Positions 56,077 through 63,716 of a stretch of 64,000 bases of DNA are shown piece after piece (the stretch's first letter is position 1; each line of letters opens with the position of its first letter). Origin of the DNA: Vacuolonema iberomarrocanum LEGE 07170 (GTDB lineage Bacteria > Cyanobacteriota > Cyanobacteriia > Elainellales > Elainellaceae). The DNA is taken from the NCBI GenBank assembly GCA_015207365.1, contig JADEXA010000001.1:1-64000 (forward strand), read 5' to 3'. Under the pieces are notes generated by a model. It saw only the letters and a list, made by a program, of their open reading frames with translations, had not been told where the DNA came from and did no database searches. Made by a program: the position numbers and the translations under genes.

Positions 56077-58611
56077 ATGCAAACCGTACCTGATCCCAGA
56101 TTAGTCTGCCCTCCAGTGCGTGTCGAAGATGACCGTACCGGGCTGAATATCGAGACCCTAAAGCGGGCATTCCTCGATAACCTGTTTTACATTCAGGGCA
56201 AGTTTCCCGATATTGCCACTCAGAATGACTACTACATGGCGTTGGCGTACACGGTGCGCGATCGCCTCCTGAAGCGCTGGCTCAAAACGGCACAGACTTA
56301 CACTGAACAGGGATCGCGCACCGTTTGCTATTTATCTGCGGAATTTTTGCTTGGCCCTCACTTGGGCAAAAACCTGATCAACCTGGGCATCTACGATGAT
56401 GTACAGCAGGCCATGGAAGAGTTGGGTCTGGATCTGGAGACGCTACTGGAGCAAGAGGAAGAACCCGGTCTGGGCAATGGGGGGTTAGGGCGATTGGCAG
56501 CTTGCTATCTCGACTCGATGGCAACCCTGGAAATCCCCTCCATCGGCTACGGCATCCGTTACGAATATGGCATTTTCGAGCAAGATATCCGTGATGGCTG
56601 GCAGATCGAGCGCAGCGATAAGTGGCTGCGGTCTGGCTACCCTTGGGAAGTTCCCCGCCCTGAGTGGTCGGTTCCCGTCAAGATTGGCGGGCACACCGAG
56701 CAATACACCGATGAGAGGGGGCGTTTTCGGGTACGCTGGGTGCCGCATCACGTCGTGATGGGTGTCCCCCACGACACACCGCTGTTGGGGTATCAGGTGA
56801 ACACCGCGAATACCCTGCGGCTCTGGCGAGCCGAGGCCGCTGAGTCGTTTGACTTCGATGCCTTCAACTCCGGAGACTATGTCGGTGCTGTACACGAAAA
56901 GATGGTGTCTGAGAACATCTCGAAGGTGCTGTACCCTAACGACAACATTTCGCAGGGCAAGGAATTGCGCCTGTTGCAGCAAATCTTCTTTGTTTCCTGC
57001 TCCTTGCAAGACATGATTCGCATCATGGAAGGGCAAAAGATTCCCCTAGAGAAGTTCCACGAGAAGTTCGTGGTGCAGATGAATGACACCCACCCAGCGA
57101 TCGCCGTTGCCGAACTGATGCGTCTGCTGATCGACGATCACTGCATGACCTGGGATCAGGCATGGGGCATTACCACTCGCACTTTCGCCTACACTAACCA
57201 CACTCTCTTACCTGAAGCATTAGAGCGCTGGCCGATTGCGCTGTTTAAGAAGCTCTTGCCTCGGCACCTAGAACTCATCTACGAAATCAACCAACGCTTC
57301 TTGGATGATGTTCGGATTCGCTATCCCGAGCAACCTCAGATGCTGAGTCAGATGTCAATTATCGACGAGTCGGGCGAACGCTACGTGCGCATGGCGCATC
57401 TCGCCTGTGTTGGCTCCATGGCCATTAATGGGGTTGCCGCACTCCACACCGAACTCTTGAAGCAGGGGGTACTGCACGACTTCTATGAAATGTATCCCAA
57501 AAAGTTCAACAACAAGACAAATGGGGTGACGCCCCGACGGTTTATGGTGCTGAGCAATCCCCGGCTGAGTCGTGCTATTACCGAGCGCATTGGCCCCAAC
57601 TGGGTGAAGCACTTGGATGAGCTGAAAAAGCTGGAAAGTTATGTCGATGATCCCAACTTCCGCCAAGAGTTTCGTCAAATCAAGTTCGACATCAAGCAAG
57701 AGCTGGCAACCTACATCCAGCAAAATTACGGGGTAGCGATTAATCCCAATTCGTTGTTCGATATTCAGGCCAAGCGCATCCACGAGTACAAGCGGCAGCA
57801 TCTCAATGCCCTATATATCGTGACGCTTTACAACCGAATCAAGGCTAATCCCAATATTGAGATTACGCCGCGCACGTTCTTATTTGGCGGGAAAGCCGCT
57901 CCGGGTTACTACACAGCCAAGCTGATCATCAAGCTGATCAATGCCATTGGTGATGTCGTGAATCGTGATCCCGATGTGCGCGATCGCCTCAAGGTTCTTT
58001 TCCTCAAGGACTACAGCGTAAAGTTTGCGCAGCGAATTTATCCGGCGGCGGATCTGTCCGAGCAAATCTCGACGGCAGGGAAGGAAGCGTCAGGTACGGG
58101 CAACATGAAGTTTGCCATGAACGGAGCACTGACCATTGGTACCCTGGATGGAGCCAATATCGAAATCCGAGAGGAAGTTGGAGAAGAAAACTTCTTCCTG
58201 TTTGGAATGACAGCCGACGAGGTATACGCGCGCAAAGCCCAAGGCTACAACCCCTACGACTACTACCAGAGCAATTCAGAGTTGAAGCTGGCGATCGATC
58301 GCATCGCGTCGGGCTTCTTCTCCCATGGCGATCGCAAACTGTTCCAGCCGCTGCTAGATACGCTCATGCATCGGGATGACTATATGCTGTTCGCCGATTA
58401 CCAGGCTTACATCGATTGCCAAGATTACGTGGGGCAGGTCTTCCAGGATGTCGATCGCTGGACGCGGATGACCATCTTGAATGTGGCACGGATGGGTAAG
58501 TTTTCGAGCGATCGCGCCATCCGCGACTACTGCGAAGACTTCTGGAAAATTTCTCCGGTACCCATCGAAATCGAGGAATATAGCCCTGAAGCTATTCCTT
58601 CATTACAGTAG
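56077..58611 (+). CDS. glgP: Glycogen phosphorylase GlgP
   Basis: An 844-aa glycogen/starch/alpha-glucan phosphorylase that releases glucose 1-phosphate from glycogen with phosphate, using PLP. Near the N-terminus are VCYLSAEFLLGPHLGKNLINLG and EEPGLGNGGLGRLAACYLDSM. The PLP-lysine signature EASGTGNMKFAMNGALTIGTLDG is close to residue 675. NDTHPAIAVAELMR and NKTNGVTPRRF are also present. AAGGATAG precedes the ATG. It is monocistronic, with a clear terminator after the stop. Confidence 0.98.
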   Translation: MQTVPDPRLVCPPVRVEDDRTGLNIETLKRAFLDNLFYIQGKFPDIATQNDYYMALAYTVRDRLLKRWLKTAQTYTEQGSRTVCYLSAEFLLGPHLGKNLINLGIYDDVQQAMEELGLDLETLLEQEEEPGLGNGGLGRLAACYLDSMATLEIPSIGYGIRYEYGIFEQDIRDGWQIERSDKWLRSGYPWEVPRPEWSVPVKIGGHTEQYTDERGRFRVRWVPHHVVMGVPHDTPLLGYQVNTANTLRLWRAEAAESFDFDAFNSGDYVGAVHEKMVSENISKVLYPNDNISQGKELRLLQQIFFVSCSLQDMIRIMEGQKIPLEKFHEKFVVQMNDTHPAIAVAELMRLLIDDHCMTWDQAWGITTRTFAYTNHTLLPEALERWPIALFKKLLPRHLELIYEINQRFLDDVRIRYPEQPQMLSQMSIIDESGERYVRMAHLACVGSMAINGVAALHTELLKQGVLHDFYEMYPKKFNNKTNGVTPRRFMVLSNPRLSRAITERIGPNWVKHLDELKKLESYVDDPNFRQEFRQIKFDIKQELATYIQQNYGVAINPNSLFDIQAKRIHEYKRQHLNALYIVTLYNRIKANPNIEITPRTFLFGGKAAPGYYTAKLIIKLINAIGDVVNRDPDVRDRLKVLFLKDYSVKFAQRIYPAADLSEQISTAGKEASGTGNMKFAMNGALTIGTLDGANIEIREEVGEENFFLFGMTADEVYARKAQGYNPYDYYQSNSELKLAIDRIASGFFSHGDRKLFQPLLDTLMHRDDYMLFADYQAYIDCQDYVGQVFQDVDRWTRMTILNVARMGKFSSDRAIRDYCEDFWKISPVPIEIEEYSPEAIPSLQ

Positions 58612-58646
58612 GTCAAAGCTGACCAACAGATAACTTCACACATCTA

Positions 58647-58682
58647 GGGCAGAGCGGTATCTCCGACTCTGCCCTCTTTTTG
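58647..58682 (+). terminator. glgP terminator
   Basis: GGGCAGAG (58647-58654) and CTCTGCCC (58667-58674) form a perfect 8-bp stem followed by TCTTTTTG, a standard intrinsic terminator on the plus strand. Confidence 0.9.
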
Positions 58683-58755
58683 TACAAAGCTGCACGCTCC
58701 AATTTGCTTGACGGCCAAACGCATCAAAAGGTAACAAAACAACCGCAACGCCAAC

Positions 58756-58780
58756 AAAAAGCACCCCTCGTAAGGGGTGC
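58756..58780 (-). terminator. Terminator of the DUF4278 array
   Basis: On the minus strand GCACCCC and GGGGTGC form a stem (58761-58780) followed directly by TTTTTG. It is placed about 100 bases after the stop of the longer DUF4278 gene and would end the riboswitch-controlled transcript. Confidence 0.88.
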
Positions 58781-58877
58781 CGTTGTGAAATCACGGTAAT
58801 TCGCGTTTAGTCATCGAACGAATACAGTTCAGTCATGCTAGCGCTGACCCAGTCATCAGACCTACTAGCTCAGCGAG

Positions 58878-59270
58878 CTAGCTGCTGGCCGAACGACTGC
58901 GGTCGTAGGTGTTCCAGAAGCTGGGCTGCACTTTACCTTGGATATGTCCCCAATATCCGGCAGATTCCGTAGCGTCTAGACCAATGCTAGTTGCAACACG
59001 CGTCAGCATCGTTTGCTGGCGGTGCTTCACTTGACGATGGCGGTTCATCATCAAGAGCCGTGCGCGATCGTTGAATGTAGCAGCAACAGGCGCTGAGACG
59101 GTTTCAGTCAACGGTGCAGCGGCCACCTCAACCGGCTGAGCTGCAACAGGCTGATTGGTCACGTAGGTGTTGCCCCGATACTTGAGTTCAGCATCGGCCA
59201 GATTGCTGTTGTTCAAACCGACAACTGGCATGTTGCTTTCGTACGCGGTACCACGATAATTGAGTTTCAT
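58878..59270 (-). CDS. DUF4278 protein with C-terminal extension
   Basis: A 130-aa protein whose first 42 residues are a DUF4278 module (KLNYRGTAYE, then LKYRGNTYVT, two YRG units). A linker rich in Ala, Pro and Val leads to a basic helical extension (FNDRARLLMMNRHRQVKHRQQTML) and ends SFWNTYDRSRSASS. The frame is open far upstream, but GGGAGG lies seven bases before the ATG at 59270, and upstream DNA is a riboswitch, so this start is firm. The function of DUF4278 is not known. It is the second gene of a minus-strand array of two riboswitch-DUF4278 units. Confidence 0.85.
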   Translation of the reverse strand: MKLNYRGTAYESNMPVVGLNNSNLADAELKYRGNTYVTNQPVAAQPVEVAAAPLTETVSAPVAATFNDRARLLMMNRHRQVKHRQQTMLTRVATSIGLDATESAGYWGHIQGKVQPSFWNTYDRSRSASS

Positions 59271-59312
59271 GAGTCGCCTCCCTAATTGAATCAGGTTGAA
59301 GTGAATAAGCGA

Positions 59313-59396
59313 GGCGCGTTCCTTCGGAGAAAAATTTCCTACTTCCGTCTCTGATATACCACCATTGCCTATGCAATGACAGCAGAGATGAACGAT
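59313..59396 (-). ncRNA. Glutamine riboswitch, Downstream-peptide type (second unit)
   Basis: Read on the minus strand: CGTTCATCTCTG, a variable hairpin, CAGAGACGGAAGTAGG, a short hairpin, then CCGAAGGAACGCGCC. CGTTC (59394-59390) pairs with GAACG (59321-59317) as P1, and TCTCTG with CAGAGA as the second stem. GGAAGTAGG and GAAGGAACGC are the conserved core of the glnA/Downstream-peptide RNAs, which bind L-glutamine. It ends about 45 bases before the start of the 130-aa DUF4278 gene. Confidence 0.9.
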
Positions 59397-59617
59397 TGAA
59401 GCGTAGCGGCGACTGACCAAGCAACGTTAAAAAACGAAGTTGAACAGTTAAACCGCATCGAACATCAGAACCTTTCAAGTGAAGAGGATTTGCCTTGCTT
59501 TAGCGAAAAAGCCTCAGTGCAAAATACCGTCACTTGAAAACGCACAAGGCGTGTTTCAGATATGGAGGACATCTTGACGATGTCGATAGGGACAAAAGCT
59601 ATGTATCTGTCAAACGC

Positions 59618-59758
59618 CTACTTTTGCTCGTCTGCGGGAACGTTGGTTTTGTAGTTGTTGCCGCGATACTTGAGCTGTGCGTTTGCAGGGTTGCTATTGC
59701 GAAGACCCAAAACTTTGGGGTTTACGTCGTACTTGATTCCACGGTAGTTGAGTTTCAT
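59618..59758 (-). CDS. Short DUF4278 protein, 46 aa
   Basis: A minimal DUF4278 protein beginning MKLNYRGIKYDVNPKVLG, containing LKYRGNNYKTNV and ending ADEQK. It has both YRG units and no C-terminal extension. GAGAGG lies nine bases before the ATG at 59758, and TAG is at 59618-59620. It is too short for many gene callers. It follows its own glutamine riboswitch and precedes a second riboswitch-DUF4278 unit. Similarity to the first 42 residues of the next protein shows that the two arose by duplication together with their leaders. Confidence 0.9.
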   Translation of the reverse strand: MKLNYRGIKYDVNPKVLGLRNSNPANAQLKYRGNNYKTNVPADEQK

Positions 59759-59793
59759 AAGGCTCGCCTCTCTGATAGTGAAGTGTTGATTGA

Positions 59794-59874
59794 GGCGCGT
59801 TCCTTCGGGGGGAGTCCCCTACTTCCGTCTCTTCTAGAGCTAACAGAAAATCGCTTAGTGAAGAGATGAACGAT
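59794..59874 (-). ncRNA. Glutamine riboswitch, Downstream-peptide type (first unit)
   Basis: Read on the minus strand: CGTTCATCTCTT, a variable arm, AGAGACGGAAGTAGG, then GGACTCCCCC, then CGAAGGAACGCGCCTC. P1 pairs CGTTC (59872-59868) with GAACG (59802-59798). The core bases match the copy at 59313-59396, while the hairpin between GGAAGTAGG and GAAGG differs in sequence yet still pairs. It precedes the 46-aa DUF4278 gene. Confidence 0.9.
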
Positions 59875-59883
59875 TTACTTTCT

Positions 59884-59919
59884 GTATCTATTGTTACGGT
59901 TTTATCTTTGTAATGTCAA
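59884..59919 (-). promoter_or_regulatory. Promoter with NtcA box over the -10 region
   Basis: On the minus strand TTGACA (59919-59914) is a perfect -35. A 17-base spacer leads to TAACAA (59896-59891) as a weak -10. GTA-N8-TAC, the exact NtcA consensus, spans 59884-59897, so it covers the -10 and the expected start point about ten bases before the riboswitch. NtcA bound there would block RNA polymerase. No transcript start has been measured. Confidence 0.65.
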
Positions 59920-59999
59920 TCCCTCTTGAGAAAAAAGATGGGAATTTGTCCTAAATTCACCCTCTCGGGTGACTGCGATGGCGATCGCCTCCTCTACAT

Positions 60000-60551
60000 C
60001 TAACGCAAAATGGCGTGATCTCGTACATCCCAGCACTCTCCCTGGTGAATGAGGAGGGTGAGACGATCGCCCAAAAAATTAAACGTTAGGTTGCGGGGCT
60101 GAAGCTCGGCCCAAGCGTTGCGGAAAATGGCGGGAGACATGTTGCGCGATGCCACGGTCATGTGGGGTGAAAACCCCCGCCGTTTATTTTTGGCATCCAC
60201 AATGCCCAGCCTGTCCTCCAGGTGTTGCATCAACTCCGCTTGGAGCGTCATTAATTCCGGGGATTTGAGCACATCAATGAATAAAACGCTGGGACGAAAC
60301 GCACCAAACCCATCCAGGGTGATAGGAACGGGCGATCGCCCTTGCGCAAATACGTTCAGACTTGCGGCTAGCTCAGGTAATCGTTCGAGTGGCCACTCAA
60401 ATGGAGGTTGGAGGGTGATGTGGGGTGGAGCTTTTGCGGTGCGGGTCCAATAGCGATCGCTCAACTCGCGAATCACAGCATTGGCATACTCATCGACCTC
60501 CGGTGGTGGCAAGAGGGCGATAAAAAAGCGGATAGGGCGTGAAGTCGTCAT
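60000..60551 (-). CDS. 2'-5' RNA ligase/cyclic phosphodiesterase-like protein
   Basis: A 183-aa member of the 2H phosphoesterase superfamily (ThpR/LigT type). The two HxT motifs are PPHITLQPPF (near residue 44) and SPHMTVASRN (near 130). The spacing and surrounding beta strands fit the bilobal fold. It may hydrolyse cyclic phosphodiester ends of RNA or nucleotides. It is cytoplasmic and begins at ATG 60551. It lies downstream of nothing on its strand; the gap 60552-60866 shows only GCAGAT-type repeats near its start and no gene. Confidence 0.87.
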   Translation of the reverse strand: MTTSRPIRFFIALLPPPEVDEYANAVIRELSDRYWTRTAKAPPHITLQPPFEWPLERLPELAASLNVFAQGRSPVPITLDGFGAFRPSVLFIDVLKSPELMTLQAELMQHLEDRLGIVDAKNKRRGFSPHMTVASRNMSPAIFRNAWAELQPRNLTFNFLGDRLTLLIHQGECWDVRDHAILR

Positions 60552-60866
60552 AAGAATGCAGATAAATGGGGATAAATGCAGTTATATAGATGAATATGGG
60601 CGATTTATCGGTAAACCTGAAGAAACGCTCAACAGCAACGCAAGTAAAGGAACCAGTTTTGGAACGGATCGCGATCGCTCAACAGAGGAAGCATCCAACC
60701 ATTTCTCCAACTATGTAACACCTTATGGGTACACACTCCCCACACCCCCGCTCCTACGGTATCCTTAGAAGTTCAATAGCAGCGCAAGCTACTGTGCAGT
60801 TGTAGGACATCACAGCGTGTGAACATGTCCTGGCAACGGTCTACTGTTAGTCCCTGAAGAAAATTG

Positions 60867-61133
60867 ATGCCCTGGTTTGTCAAAATAGAGAAAGGTGTTG
60901 TCGATAAACCGACGTTCGATCGCTATGTCCCAGCTCATGTTGAGTTTGTGAAGGAACTCGTGCGCCAGGGACACCGGGCAAAGTCGGGCTATTGGCAAGA
61001 GCGTGGGGGCGGGATGCTGCTGTTTTGGGCAGAGTCGTTGGAGGATGCGAAAGCGATCGTTCAGCGCGACCCACTCATTAAAAATGACTGTGTGCATTAC
61101 GAATTGCATGAATGGTGTGTTGTAGTGGAATAG
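60867..61133 (+). CDS. YciI family protein
   Basis: An 88-aa YciI-like protein (ferredoxin-like alpha/beta barrel). It begins MPWFVKIEKGVVDKPTFDRY and has the family His in PAHVEFVKELVRQGH and the Asp region RDPLIKNDCVHYELHEW. A TTG one codon earlier is a less likely start. Members act as small enzymes or protein partners, and the function here is unknown. It lies 62 bases upstream of smpB on the same strand. Confidence 0.85.
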   Translation: MPWFVKIEKGVVDKPTFDRYVPAHVEFVKELVRQGHRAKSGYWQERGGGMLLFWAESLEDAKAIVQRDPLIKNDCVHYELHEWCVVVE

Positions 61134-61195
61134 CTAGGGCACACCTCCCAGGTCGTTTCGCATACAACCGATAGGATATTGATACAGAGTAAGTT

Positions 61196-61663
61196 ATGGC
61201 AGATCGCGGGGCAGGAACAAAAACCGTTGCAGATAATCGGCAGGCGCGGTACCTCTACGAAATTCTGGACACCTACGAAGCTGGGATCGAGTTGAAGGGA
61301 ACAGAAGTAAAGTCGGTGCGGCAGGGCAAATCCAATCTCAGGGATGGCTATGCCACAATTCGTGATGAAGAGGTGTGGCTCAACAATGTTCACATTTCCC
61401 CCCACGATACGGCCAGTCAGGTGTTCAACCACGACCCTCGGCGCTCACGCAAGTTGTTGCTCCACAAGGACGAAATTCGTCGACTCATCGGCAAGGTCGA
61501 ACAGAAAGGACTCACGCTGATTCCGCTCCGCCTCTACTTGAAGGGCGGGCGGGTGAAAGTGGCGATCGCCCTTGCCCGAGGCAAGAAAGTCTATGACAAG
61601 CGAGAAGACCTGAAACGGAAGCAGGAAAAACGAGACATTGAGCGGGCACTCAAATCCCGCTAG
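61196..61663 (+). CDS. smpB: SsrA-binding protein SmpB
   Basis: The partner of tmRNA in rescuing stalled ribosomes. It has 155 aa. [31 protein letters not shown] is the OB-fold opening with the tmRNA-binding surface, [11 protein letters not shown] follows, and the basic tail [16 protein letters not shown] enters the decoding centre. The ssrA gene itself is not in the window. YciI lies upstream and may be co-transcribed. Palindrome B4 follows about 80 bases downstream. Confidence 0.97.
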   Translation: MADRGAGTKTVADNRQARYLYEILDTYEAGIELKGTEVKSVRQGKSNLRDGYATIRDEEVWLNNVHISPHDTASQVFNHDPRRSRKLLLHKDEIRRLIGKVEQKGLTLIPLRLYLKGGRVKVAIALARGKKVYDKREDLKRKQEKRDIERALKSR

Positions 61664-61740
61664 TCCCACAACCTGGCGTTGCTGGGTTTTCACGTTTGTA
61701 GCTCAACTGGCATTAGATCTGGCATTAAGTCGGTAGGTGC

Positions 61741-61830
61741 AATTAAACCTAAAATCCTAAAAACCTGCACCGCTCGCAGCGCGGGCGGTGCAGGTTTTTA
61801 GGATTTGGTTTTTCATTATGCCGAGCTACT
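61741..61830. repeat. Palindrome, family B (B4)
   Basis: The perfect 22-bp arms AAATCCTAAAAACCTGCACCGC (61752-61773) and complement (61785-61806) enclose a GC-rich loop. The outer flank ATTATGCCGAGCTAC resembles the family B end. It lies between smpB and the DUF4126 gene. Confidence 0.7.
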
Positions 61831-61867
61831 TAGATAAAATAAGGCATCTTCTTGACGCAATAGGGCC

Positions 61868-62428
61868 GTGGAACTTTTTCTAAGTATGTTGTTGGGGGTT
61901 AGTCTCAGCGCAGCAAGTGGTTTTCGGATCTTTGTCCCTCCTTTGGTAATGAGCATTGCTGCCCAGGCAGGTCACCTAGAACTGGCACCCGGCTTTGGCT
62001 GGATGGCCACCCAACCGGCATTGATGATGTTCGCTGCAGCGACGGTGCTGGAGGTGGGAGCTTACTACATTCCCTGGCTCGATGAATTGCTAGATGTTAT
62101 TGCTTCTCCAGTTGCCGTGGTGGCGGGTATTCTCGCAACGGCTTCTGTGACGGGGGAGATGAGTCCTCTGTTGCAATGGTCGCTGGCCATTCTGGCGGGT
62201 GGAACAGCCGCAGGGTTGGTGCAGGGAACGACGGATGTCGTGCGGCTTACCTCTACGATCGCGACGGGCGGTGTCGCAAACCCCGCCGTTTCAACCGTAG
62301 AGCTGGTATCGTCTACGGGGCTGACCCTGCTGGCGATCGCCCTTCCTCTCCTCACAGGTATTCTCGTCATTAGCTTGCTTGTCTATGCAGGCACAAGACT
62401 GCGAGGGGTTTTGCGGCGACGCGCCTGA
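61868..62428 (+). CDS. DUF4126 membrane protein
   Basis: A 186-aa DUF4126 protein with about five hydrophobic segments: 4-33 (LSMLLGVSLSAASGFRIFVPPLVMS), 48-65, 78-95, 102-118 and 150-178. It starts at GTG 61868. The conserved small-residue segments GGTAAGLVQGTTDVVRLTST and NPAVSTVELVSS are family marks. The function is unknown; a transport or permeability role is only suggested by the topology. It stands alone between repeat B4 and the NIL-ferredoxin gene. Confidence 0.85.
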   Translation: MELFLSMLLGVSLSAASGFRIFVPPLVMSIAAQAGHLELAPGFGWMATQPALMMFAAATVLEVGAYYIPWLDELLDVIASPVAVVAGILATASVTGEMSPLLQWSLAILAGGTAAGLVQGTTDVVRLTSTIATGGVANPAVSTVELVSSTGLTLLAIALPLLTGILVISLLVYAGTRLRGVLRRRA

Positions 62429-62616
62429 CAAGCCCCCAGACGCACCTAAAGTAACCGCTTGCTAGAATCCTATGAAATTTTTAGAAGGCCGCTGTCTACG
62501 CCAACGCATCTTTCCTTAGAATCAAAATGTAGACAATCAAATGCTTGCAGGGTCTTACGCCCCATCTTTTCAGATCAAGCTTTTCCTGACGTCATCTCCT
62601 TTATTCTGCGATCGCT

Positions 62617-63021
62617 GTGAAAAAGCGCGTCACGCTTACGTTTCCAAAACGTACCGTCCATATGCCCGTCACCTATCGGCTGGCGAAAGATTTTAACGTT
62701 GCGGCAAATATCATCCGGGCAGAGGTGGCTCCCAATCAGGTAGGTACCCTGGTTGTAGAGCTGTCAGGTGACATTGACCAACTGGATGCAGCCCTAGAAT
62801 GGTTGCGGGTTCAGGAAATTGACATTTCAGCGACCAGTCGCGAAATCATGATTGACGAGGATGCGTGTGTCCACTGTGGCTTGTGTACAGGGGTCTGTCC
62901 CACTGAAGCCCTCAGCCTCAACCGCGACACCTTCCAGCTTGTATTCACCCGGTCGCGGTGTATTGTGTGTGAGCAGTGCATTCCAACCTGTCCGGTGCAG
63001 GCGATCGCCACTAATATTTAG
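62617..63021 (+). CDS. NIL domain-ferredoxin fusion
   Basis: A 134-aa protein with an N-terminal NIL domain (about 1-75, FNVAANIIRAEVAPNQVGTLVVEL), a ferredoxin-like fold also found in methionine transporter ATPases. A C-terminal 2[4Fe-4S] ferredoxin carries clusters CVHCGLCTGVCP and CIVCEQCIPTCP. Such fusions occur in cyanobacteria and methanogens and are linked in some organisms to sulfur amino acid or sulfide handling. It starts at GTG 62617. No methionine or cysteine gene is adjacent, so the role is inferred from family only. Confidence 0.92.
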   Translation: MKKRVTLTFPKRTVHMPVTYRLAKDFNVAANIIRAEVAPNQVGTLVVELSGDIDQLDAALEWLRVQEIDISATSREIMIDEDACVHCGLCTGVCPTEALSLNRDTFQLVFTRSRCIVCEQCIPTCPVQAIATNI

Positions 63022-63266
63022 CGATTGATCCATTTAGCGATTGATCCTTGAATATCAGCCTCTAAGTCTCAACCCAAATCTGCTGCATGCGTGGAGCCTC
63101 GAACTGAGCTTCGGTTCTTTGCGAAGCGCATGATGACGGACCATTTTCAGCAGCGGTTTGAACCAAACTATTTCCTCAAATCTCCTCAAACAAGATTACG
63201 GCTTGACGCATCTCGTTGGTCTCTCGCGTTTTGCAGCTAAACCCGTCAACGGATTCCCTTTGCGCC

Positions 63267-63716
63267 ATGACCCATCCCTACCGTGCCATGACTCTTTCGT
63301 TCACCTTGCTGGTGGCAGCCTACAGCATTTTTAGTTGGACGCTTTATAGCATCATGTCTCCAGCCTATGTGTGGGCGACCGCACTCGGCGTTGGAATCAC
63401 GCAGGCTGCCTTGCTTACCACCTTGTCAGAAGGCTTACGAAAATTCATCGACAAGTGGCTACGCTCTGATATTGGCTACTTCTCAGTGGTCATTATCATT
63501 GCCTTTTCCATCACGCTGATGCTGGTTTGGTATCAGATTTTTGAGTATGTATTTATTCTTATCGGCGCAGAAATTTTAATGCGGCTAGATTTGCAAAATG
63601 CAGGGCTCAACCGCTGGCAGTCCCTACTTTTCCTCATGGCAGGCGCAGGGATTGGGCTGGGATTGGGCTGGGGTATTCACTATACCTTTGACCAAGCAAA
63701 GCTTTTTGTGAATTAG
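63267..63716 (+). CDS. Hypothetical multi-span membrane protein
   Basis: A 149-aa protein with four membrane helices: about 8-28 (LSFTLLVAAYSIFSWTLYSI), 33-52, 72-103 (FSVVIIIAFSITLMLVWYQIFEYVFILI) and 120-140 (LLFLMAGAGIGLGLGWGI). The frame extends 17 codons upstream, but MTHPYRAMTLSF at 63267 is a more natural start. I do not recognise a named family, though the layout resembles conserved hypothetical proteins of cyanobacteria. It has no close neighbour on its strand. Confidence 0.65.
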   Translation: MTHPYRAMTLSFTLLVAAYSIFSWTLYSIMSPAYVWATALGVGITQAALLTTLSEGLRKFIDKWLRSDIGYFSVVIIIAFSITLMLVWYQIFEYVFILIGAEILMRLDLQNAGLNRWQSLLFLMAGAGIGLGLGWGIHYTFDQAKLFVN

